Assembly: GCA_963575745.1 (NCBI GenBank)
Contig: CAUYUJ010022056.1
Coordinates: 1-64,000 of the forward strand
Source: Prorocentrum cordatum
Taxonomy: Eukaryota > Sar > Dinophyceae > Prorocentrales > Prorocentraceae
Length of the DNA: 64,000 bases
Direction of reading: 5' to 3'
Shown: piece by piece, positions 56,688 to 64,000 of the stretch
Numbering within the stretch: position 1 is the first letter of the stretch
How the letters are laid out: each line of letters starts with the position of its first letter
Made by a program: the position numbers and the translations under genes
Notes under the pieces: generated by a model
What the model was told of the DNA's origin: nothing
The model's input: the letters and a program-made list of their open reading frames with translations, nothing else
Databases searched by the model: none

Positions 56688-58010
56688 TCAGCCCTACACG
56701 CCCTATGAACCCTATGAGATCTGTGGGCCCTACGAGCCCCATGAGCCACATGAGCCCTATGGGCCCTAGGGGGGCCCTAGGCGTCCTAGGACCCCGATGA
56801 GCTCCCTGAACCCCATGTGCCCTATGGGCCCTATGAGCCCCATGAGGCTCATGAGGCCTATGCGCCCCGTGAGCCCTATGAGACACACAAGCCCTGTGAC
56901 CCCTATGAGGCCTCTGAGCCCTAGGAGCTTTAGGGGCCCTAGGAGCATTAGGAGCCCTAGGAGCCCCATCGGCCTTATGAGCCACATGAGCTTTTGAGAC
57001 CTATGAGCCCTGTGAGCCCCATGAACCCAACGAGTACCATGGGCCATGCGAGCCCTATGGGACATACGAGGCCTATGAGGCCTGTGAGACCCATGGGATT
57101 TGTGAGCCCTATGAGCCTTCTGAACCCTGTGAGCCCTTCGAGCCCTATGAGCCTCACGGGCCCTATGTGACGTATGGGCCCGATGAGCCCGATGAGCTTC
57201 ATGAGCCCTATGAGCCCTATGAGCCCTGTGAGCCCTAGGACCCCGGCGAGCCCCATGAGCCCTATGAGCCCTACGAGCCCGACGAGCCTTGTGATGAGCC
57301 CTACGAGCCCTATGGGCCGTAGAAGCCTTATGGCCTCCCTGAGATCTATGAGCCATATGAGCCCCATGAGCCCTAGGAGCCCTAGGAGCCCTTTGCGCCC
57401 TAGGAGCTATATGAGCCCTATGAGGCCTATCAGGCCAGGGGGCCCTACAAGCCTTGTGAGCCCTACGAGGCCTGCGGGCCGTATGAGCTCAATGGGTCCC
57501 TTGGGCCCTACGATGCACCCTGGGATGAGCCCTATGAGCCCCATGAGCCCTATGAGCGTTCTGAGCCCGATGAGCCCAATGAGCCCTATGAGTCCTACAA
57601 GCACTATGAGTACGAACCCCACGAGCCGCATGAGCCCTATGAGCCCCATAAGCCATATGAGCCCTGAGCGCCCGATGAGCCCCATGAGACCCATGAGCCC
57701 CATGAGTCACACGAACTCTAGTAGCCCTGCGAGCCGGATGAGCCCTATGAGCCTTATGAGCCCTATAAGCCCGATGAAACTTCTGAGCATTGTGAGCCCT
57801 CTGAACCCTATGAGCCCTAGGAGCCGCAGGAGCCCTATGATCCTTATGGGCCCTTTCTGCCTTGCGAACACGATGATGACTATAAGCCCCATGCGCCCTA
57901 AGAGCCCTGAGAGTCCTATGAGCCCTATGAGCCCTATGAGCCCTATGAGCCCTATGGGGCCTATGAGCCCTATGAGCCCTATGAGGCCCTATGGCCCCAT
58001 GCGCGCACGT
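56688..58010 (+). repeat. 9-bp minisatellite (CCCTATGAG), 1.3 kb
   Basis: About 145 units of CCCTATGAG with CCC/TAT/GAG substitutions. Because the unit is nine bases, every frame stays open and gives (SPM)n on the plus strand and (GLI/GLM)n or (AHR)n on the minus strand. None is called as a protein. Confidence 0.93.
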
Positions 58011-58261
58011 ACCGTGAGCACAGGGGGGACTCGCAAGTGGCACCAGACCGTCGGAGGACGCCGCCCCGCTAATCACTGTTCTGGCGGAGGGCGTCGCAAA
58101 TTCACGTAAAGCGTTTTAATTGTCAGACTCACTAGAAGTATGCATCGAGTCTCGTGGCATGCCTCGGCCCTCCCAGGGGACGGACGGAACACCCTCGAAC
58201 GGTACGCCAGAGCGTGCAAGTAAGCTTCCCGGTCCAGCCCAAGGCCTGGATTGGATGCACT
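58011..58261. other. spacer between the two opposed 9-bp arrays
   Basis: About 250 bp of ordinary sequence separating arrays of opposite orientation. No open frame of note, no inverted ends found. Confidence 0.5.
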
Positions 58262-58612
58262 CAGGGGGTCCGAGGGTTCACAGAGTTCCGAGGGCTCATA
58301 TGGCTTGTAGGGCTCATGGGGACCCTGGGGCCCACAGGGCTCATAGGCCTCCGAGGGCGCAGAGGGCTCATAGGGTTCCTAACGCTCATGGGGCCCATGA
58401 GGCTCATAGGGTTCAAAGGGCTCACAGGGTTTACAAGGTTCCTAGGGTTCATTAGCCTCATGGGGCTCACAGGGCTCATCGGGTCCATAGGGCGCATAGG
58501 GCGCATAGGGCTCATACGGCTCCTGGGAGTCCTTGGGCTCATCGGGCCCACATGGCGCATAGGGCTCTAAGGGCCCCTGGGGCCTTTAGGGCTCATAGGG
58601 CCCATACGGTTG
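58262..58612 (-). repeat. 9-bp minisatellite in opposite orientation
   Basis: CTCATAGGG units (the reverse complement of CCCTATGAG), about 38 copies, more diverged toward the right end. Confidence 0.9.
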
Positions 58613-58905
58613 CTGTGGTCGTCGCTCGTGCGGCTGTTTCGTAGCAGCCGCAGTGTACTGGTGAGCTGCCAAGCTAGCCGATGTTCTCTTATTCCCAGGG
58701 TGCCTTGATCGTCCCTCGTGCTGTGGCTTCGGTGCAGCCGCAGTGCATCGGCGAGCGAGCTGGCCGCCTAACCTGTGTTCTCTCGTGTTGCCAGGGCGTC
58801 CATGGTCGTCCCTCGTGCTGCGGCTTCGGAGCCGCCGCGCTGTCCTGGCGAGCTGTCCACCTACCGGTGTTCTGTCATTCCCTGGGTGCCGTGATCGTCC
58901 TTCCC
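58613..58905 (+). repeat. about 95-bp tandem repeat, three units and a partial
   Basis: ATCGTCCCTCGTGCTG-like starts near 58618, 58708, 58807 and 58894. Each full unit then has GGCTTCGGWGCAGCCGC, GGCGAGCTG and TGTTCTCT. Confidence 0.8.
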
Positions 58906-59104
58906 AGTTTTCGGCCCATTTTGCGTGGGCTTGGTGTGCGGGCGTCCGAGTAACGGTTTGGACGTGTTGGGCCAGTAATAAGAGCCCGACTTTCAGCCCT
59001 AGGTACGGGTTCACACAGCTCGTGCGGAATCGGAATTCACCCCCGACGTTTCGGCCACGTGTGCAGGACAGCCTCCGTCGTTGAGGCTCGAGCGGCCGAG
59101 TAGT

Positions 59105-59225
59105 AACTTCGTAATCGATTGACTTCCCTCCCTCTCTCCCTCCTTCCTTCCCTTCCTCTCTCCCGCCTTCTCCCCCCCCCTTTCCTCCCTCCCTCCTCCC
59201 TCCCCCCTCCCCTCCCCTCCCCTCC
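59105..59225 (+). repeat. pyrimidine tract
   Basis: About 120 bp of TTCCCTCCCTC/CTCCC units with almost no purines. It probably favours triplex formation (inference). Confidence 0.8.
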
Positions 59226-59377
59226 GTTGTTTGTTGCGTCCTACTTCGGCGGATCGCCGTCCAGACCATCGCTCCCAGAAGTGCAATTGGCGTAGGCTGT
59301 ACGACCCCCCCGCTTCGGGCCAAAGAGGAGGGGGGGGAGCGGGAACAATGGGGAAAAGGGGGGGGGAAGTCAAGGGG

Positions 59378-59670
59378 GGGCACGATTCGTTAGCGCCTTG
59401 GTCGAGCGGAGGGGGGGGCAATTTCGTTTACACTCTGGTCGGGCGGAGGTGGGGTGGGGGGGGGGACCTCGATTTGTTAACATCCTGGTCGGGCGAAGAC
59501 GGGGGGGGGACAATTTCGTTAACACCTTGGTCGGGCGGAAGAAGGGGGGATACGATTTGTGAAAACCCTGGCCGGGGGGGGGGGACACGATTTGTTAACG
59601 CCCTGGTCGGGCGGAGGGGCGGGACGATTTGTCAACACCCTGGCCGGGCGCAGGGTGGGGCACGACAGGT
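59378..59670 (+). repeat. G-run minisatellite, seven units of about 40-55 bp
   Basis: Each unit has CGATTTGTTAACRCCCTGG, then TCGGGCGGA and a G7-12 run. Unit length varies mainly through the G-run. Translations of this region are repeat artefacts. Confidence 0.85.
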
Positions 59671-60087
59671 CTACTCCCCCCGCACCTCCCGTCACCGTCC
59701 CCCGCCAATGCGGGGTGTTAGAGGGAAGGGGATGGATGGTGAGGGGAAAGATGGGGCGGGCAGGAGTACGACAGGAGGCGGTCGAACGAAGGACGAACAA
59801 TGAGGCCAAGAGACAGACTGCGCGAAGAGACAGGGGGACGAGAGTCGAACTAGTATAAGGATGCGTCACGCGCAAGGGCACCTAGAAGAGATGGAAGGGA
59901 GGCGACGGCAAGCATGAGGAATGGACGGGGAGAGCAAGAGACGGGAGGGGGGAGACAAGCAGTGATGGCATACAAGGCATCTCGGCTCAACGACTCCCGC
60001 CGCAGACCGGGGGGGGGCGGCTCCAGACCATTCGCGGCCCGATCCACATTAGCACATTGTGGTACCATCTCGCAAGATTGCCTGCGC
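59671..60087. other. region upstream of the two-part gene
   Basis: The frame of the downstream gene is open from 59914, but the first 58 codons are Gly/Arg-rich background. No spliced-leader relic was found here. Confidence 0.4.
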
Positions 60088-61191
60088 ATGGCTGCCAGCA
60101 GTGGCGGCTCTGGTGAGTCTTGCAATGGCGTCCTATGTCGCTTCAGTGCGTGCACCGCCGGGGGGAACAACCAGAGCGCCGCATGGAAAGCGTATGCTAC
60201 AGAGCCTGGAGAAACGGAATTGAGGTGGCAAATCCTTCGCTTTTTGCCGAACGTCGGGTATACCGAATCAGGGAAAAAAAGATATTGGCGTCACATTTCT
60301 GATAATTTCACCCGTTGGGAAGCATTGTTGCAGCTCGCTCAGCTAGACGCGCCGGCCAACATCGGGAGGTCCCTCAAAAGCATCCACTATCGGCAGGAGG
60401 TGGACCAGCTGGACGATGCCAATGCGGATCATTGGGTGACGTCCGCAGCCCTGCTCTGCTTGCTGGCATCGTGGGTCAATGACCGCCGCCGCCTCGACAT
60501 ACGTTCGCAGTGCCGCGCGATACTGGTGGCGTTCTTGCAGAAAACCGTTCCCGTCGAGGCGGTGTCCAACGGCCCGCTATTGGAGTTGCGGCCGAGCACT
60601 TCTTGCCAGGCGGCTTGCAGGAGGCTCCCTATTGTGGACGATCGATGCCTTTGCCTGCAACAGTTGGTTGCTAGCGCCGCCAGTGGCCCCGAGCAGGTAT
60701 CGCCACAAGCTCGCGTGGCTGATAAGTTAGTAGTGCTCCAGAAGGAGTCTGGGACGTGCGCGGCAGCCCGGCGTTGGTTTCAGGAGACTTTGCAAGCGCT
60801 GCAGCATATCGTCGACGACGCCGTGCATCTGTGGGGCGACTTCGATTGGCACAAAGGCTCCGACGCGAAGGTCGGAGGGGAAGCCAAGAGGAGGAGGCTC
60901 GATCCACACGTGAAAGTCATGGCGCTCCACACTGCTGTGGCCGACGGCTCCCAGGCCACGGGGGCTGCGTCTGCTCGCGCGCACGGCATCGAGGCTTCCG
61001 AAGGCGTGAAGATAATGAAGTCGGAGCAAGCGTGCTATCAATGTGCCTGTCACTTGTCGGCTGCCAGCTCCCAGCAGATCGCCGTTTGCGTCGACGGGGC
61101 CCGCATGGGCAAGCCCTCTCGCGAGATGCTCCTGGGGGCCCTGAGCTGCGTGGACACGGACGCCCACTTCATCTTGCCGCCGCAGGCCTGA
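60088..61191 (+). pseudogene. two-part transposase-like gene, first part
   Basis: 367 codons from ATG 60088 (context GCGCATGGC); an upstream in-frame ATG at 59914 is possible. A helical N-terminal half (RYWRHISDNFTRWEALLQL ... DHWVTSAALLCLLASWV) is followed by a segment ending SQQIAVCVDGARMGKPSREM and HFILPPQ. The Asp in IAVCVDGAR (codon 61093-61095) sits after a hydrophobic strand, as the first catalytic Asp of RNase H-fold transposases does. The frame stops at 61189 directly after LPPQ, a sequence that looks as if it should continue. I infer that this and the 61371-62510 frame were one protein, now split by the spacer at 61192-61540. Family not identified; could be a dinoflagellate-specific multicopy gene. 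Confidence 0.55.
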
Positions 61192-61540
61192 GGTTTCAAC
61201 GGCGCAGGCTGCCCAGCGGGCGGTTGCCCAGTGCACCGGCGCACCCGGCAGCGGATGCGGAGCGCGCCGGTGCACTCGGCGCCGGCTTCCGAGTGCACCA
61301 GTACACGCAGACCCCGGTTGCCGAGTGCACCAGTGCACGCCCTCGTCGGTTTCGCTAATCGACGTCTGCTTTGCCGGATACATTCATCATTTTTTACACG
61401 TCGATTAGTGACGCGCCCCCGGTGCACTCGGAACCGGAAGTCGGGGGCACCCGTGGCCCACCGGTTCACGCTTCGGACCCATCGGGGGGCATGGGGGCCG
61501 GGGCCGGGGGATCCCCGAAGGAGTTAGCAGGCATCCCGGG
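61192..61540. other. spacer with GTGCAC repeats and an inverted repeat
   Basis: 61215-61345 has five GTGCAC(Y)CGG or GTGCACCAG units. An exact 11-bp inverted repeat, CTAATCGACGT (61355-61365) and ACGTCGATTAG (61398-61408), extends imperfectly to 15 bp. Another GTGCACTCGG follows at 61420. It could be an intron or an inserted repeat interrupting the gene. Confidence 0.5.
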
Positions 61541-62510
61541 GCCGAGTAGACTGCGTTGCCAGGGCCCCGTGAAACAAACGCTGGCGCGCGCCCAGCAGGT
61601 GCTCAAAGACTACCACGAGACTGCCGGGAAGGATGCCGCACTCCTTTCGGAGGAGAGGCGGGAGGCTCTGCAGGCCAGCCAGGCTTTGAAGCTCAAGAAG
61701 ATGTTCCAGGCAGAGCTCTCGGAGCGCGAGAGCAGGCAGCTCGACATGCTCGACACCGAGCTCGGCTACGATCAGATGCAGAGGAAGGCCAACCTGGCGT
61801 GGATGCGCGCTTTGGACAACATGCTCAGGGCAGGCTGTGGGAAGACGCTTTCCGATTTTGTCCCGAGGAGGAGGTTGGCGGCCCTCGGGCCTGGCGAGCG
61901 TAGAGAGTTCGTCAATGTTCAGATGCCGGATGGGTCCATGGAGCTCCGTTCTGTGATACAGAAGGAGGACGGAGTCCGGTGTTTCGAGCTGCCGAGAGTG
62001 GTGGTGGCGAACCGTCGCGTGCACCGTATTATGCACATCGCCTTGGACCAAGGGTCCACTGGATTGCCTTCGCTATTATGGCTCGCCCTTGGCAAGGGCT
62101 TGCGTTGCACGGTGACCTGGGACCTCTTTCATCGTCTTCACAACGACATGGCTGAGGCGCTTGCCCTTGCTGGATTGACGGTCATCCGCCTGGAATTCTA
62201 CCAGGTTCTGAAGATGCGCAAAGGCCCTTGGAATGGAGATGGGAATTGGAATGTGTTGAGGGGCGCAGCTCGGGAGATGAAGACCACTCTGAAGGCGGAC
62301 AATGCGTTGTTTGAGTTCTTGTATGAGGACTTGGTGCAGTCCCGGCCCGCGCTCCGCAACCGAGTCGATGTAGGCAGCGCGGAGCATCTTGAAGCTTCCT
62401 GGCGGTACGTCTGCGACGAGCTGCGGAGCATCGGGTGCCACAACGATGCCAAGAGAGGGCGCTGGTTCAGTTGGGAGAAGAAAGAGGTCCAGGGAGGCAG
62501 CGCAGTTTAA
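61541..62510 (+). pseudogene. two-part transposase-like gene, second part
   Basis: The open frame runs from 61371; protein-like sequence starts about 61550 (VKQTLARAQQVLKDYHETAG). A helical, charged stretch (SERESRQLDMLDTELGYDQM) leads to RRVHRIMHIALDQGSTGLP (Asp codon 62046-62048) and CTVTWDLFHRLHNDMAEAL (Asp 62121-62123, His 62130-62132). A D-Q-G-S followed about 25 residues later by D-x-x-H-R is reminiscent of the second Asp and the conserved His region of DDE/RNase H-like transposases. The frame stops at 62508, but similarity-like sequence (FKWVDLMGLMYVGFKRKWW) continues at once in another frame to about 62760, so there is a frameshift near 62495. Confidence 0.55.
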
Positions 62511-62799
62511 GTGGGTCGACCTGATGGGCCTCATGTACGTGGGTTTCAAACGGAAATGGTGGAACTTTGCGAACAACCCATTGCTCGGGGACCGCGCCCT
62601 CCTCGAGGACGCTGGCGATGAGGCCCTGCCTGGCGAAGGCGAGGCGGAGGTCGACGGGGATCTTGCAGCAGACCACGGGGGCGAGCCTGACGCTGCAGAA
62701 CATGGGCCTTCGGACGAAAAGCTCAGCATGGAGGCTGCTCGCAAGGTGCCTGCACGTGTCAAGTGCGCCCGCAATCGCCAGCGGTCAGAATTACATTCG

Positions 62800-63005
62800 A
62801 TTCGAGAATCCACCCAGGAATTGCACCCAGTACCCAGCACCGCCAGGAATGCACCCAACACCATAAGAAAATGCACGCAGCACCTGGCGCCGCCAGAACA
62901 AGCACCCGCACCGTCAGGAAATTCGCACCGCCAGGGGTGCACCCGGCACTCGGCACGACCCGAATTCGCACCCAGGACCATTGGGAAATGCACCAGGCGC
63001 CATTG
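62800..63005 (+). repeat. about 33-bp degenerate tandem repeat
   Basis: Units like GCACCCAGYACCGCCAGGAA and GCACCCAACACCATAAGAAA recur six or seven times with insertions. Flanked by unique sequence. Confidence 0.6.
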
Positions 63006-64000
63006 ATGTGGCGCACCGTTTCCGTGACATCTTGAGTGGCCATTCTGGGAGTCGGCCCGGCTCGTTAGGCGCCGACTCCGTGGCGGCCCCCTTTGGCCCC
63101 TCGCGCAGTCGACGGGCCCCCCACGCACTAATTCCGCGACATTCGGTCCGGCCGTTCGATGGCACGGTTTCCGCCGGTCGGCTGTCTCATTTGTTTCGGT
63201 TTTGGAGGGCATGTGGCCGGTCAGTGTGAGGCCATCGGCCTGGTGTGATGTGTTGTTTTGTTCCGGTTCTTCTGCGTTGTCCATCGCGCTTGACCGATGA
63301 GGTCGGGCGCGAGTGCCGTTGGAGCGGCAGCGCGCAGCGAAAATGTCACGAAATGCGGTCCTCAAACGTGGTGTGGTTGAGTCGAAGCGACGGGAAGGGG
63401 GAGGAGAGGGGGGGGGCGAGGGGAGGGGTGGGGCGAGCCGCGCGTCGCGCCCGGGGGGGGGGGTGCAGGAACAGGGCAGATTTCCTTCCCCGTGCGTGCC
63501 CTTTTCGCTCTCCCCCTCTCCCCCTCTCTCTCTCTTTTTTCTCTCTCCCTCTCTCTCTTTCTCCCTCTCTCGCTTTTTCCCTCCTGCCCCATAGCAATCA
63601 TGCCCAGAGCATGCGCGCGAGAGTTCGGCCCTGGCTCCGTGAAACTCGGCCGCCATAGCGGGGGGCGCGGGGGCCGCGTAACGGCAGCGGTGGTTTCGGA
63701 GGGGGTTGCGGAGAGAGGCCGCGGGGTTGTGTTGTGCAGCTGAGGGGCTCTGCTCGGCTCCAGGAAGCTGTCCGGGAATGTTCCGGGGAAGCCTACGGGA
63801 GGTGGGGACCTTGGACTCCGCCGCGGGCTCGGTGCGCCCAGGCGGCATGGGAGGGCCCCCAAGCGGCCTGGGAAGGGCACTGGGGGGCCCTCAGAGGCAC
63901 GCCAAGTCGGCCCACAGAAGACTCTGACAGGAAACCCTTTGGTACCAGCCTCCCCTCACACGGCTCTGACTGGTAACCCTTGGGTCCTGGCCCGCCACGT
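63006..64000. other. gene-free right end of the window
   Basis: Contains a G-run pair at 63395-63460, a CT-rich tract at 63500-63590 and a weak GGCCCCCAAGCGG block at 63850-63900. Open frames on both strands have background composition. No gene is supported. Confidence 0.4.

Noticed and set aside
56687-58109. Ser-Pro-Met and Gly-Leu-Ile repeat proteins across the 9-bp arrays
   Set aside because: All frames of a 9-bp repeat remain open. Units vary without regard to codon position and the arrays continue past the frame ends.

Overview
The window looks like nuclear DNA of a dinoflagellate. The strongest evidence is several copies, in different states of decay, of the 22-nt dinoflagellate spliced leader (DinoSL). 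They sit just upstream of long intronless reading frames, at 5505-5526, 5628-5649, 43112-43133 and 54971-54993. This is the signature of mRNAs that were trans-spliced, reverse transcribed and put back into the genome. High GC, very sparse genes, broken LINE-type retroelements and huge simple-repeat arrays agree. I cannot name the species. Bacterial features such as operons, Shine-Dalgarno sites and CRISPRs are absent, and I see no tRNA or rRNA gene.

Layout. 1-5500 is repeats only: AGCTT/CACC arrays, a 65-bp duplication, and a 42-bp minisatellite carrying a small foldback transposon (4259-4418). 5490-7084 holds a DMT/YdcZ-type membrane transporter with two relict spliced leaders and a second foldback transposon (5841-6014) with a 5-bp target duplication. 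7100-12060 holds 12-mer arrays, a 1-kb GGT array and a decayed FG-GAP propeller gene (about 11300-12055). 13200-16900 is lower-GC repeat DNA arranged around an apparent inversion centre. 17024-25895 is a near-complete but dead LINE: ORF1, a linker made of a roughly 69-bp coding minisatellite, AP-endonuclease, reverse transcriptase lacking its catalytic YADD segment, and a C-terminal zinc-binding tail. 26000-30060 is Pro/Thr/Ala-type tandem repeat with higher-order duplications.

30060-42780 is almost entirely satellite DNA, including a 4.4-kb AGT trinucleotide array (33102-37503) and a roughly 320-bp satellite (40460-42776). 43207-45357 is an intact 716-codon gene with about eight membrane spans and a TIR-like C-terminal domain, preceded by a 21/22 spliced-leader match. 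46111-48712 (minus strand) is a 5'-truncated retroelement with an RNase H domain. 48725-54850 is again repeats (AAT-type, 77-bp satellite, GAT, GGA, 12-mer arrays). 55057-56274 is an intact 405-codon gene of unknown, probably nuclear, function with a relict leader. 56690-58910 holds two 9-bp arrays in opposite orientation and a roughly 95-bp tandem repeat. 59914-62760 is a two-part broken gene with transposase-like features.

There is no shared pathway among the genes. They read as independently retroposed host genes and mobile-element remains embedded in satellite DNA. Many long open frames here are artefacts of trinucleotide, 9-bp or 12-bp repeats and are not called.
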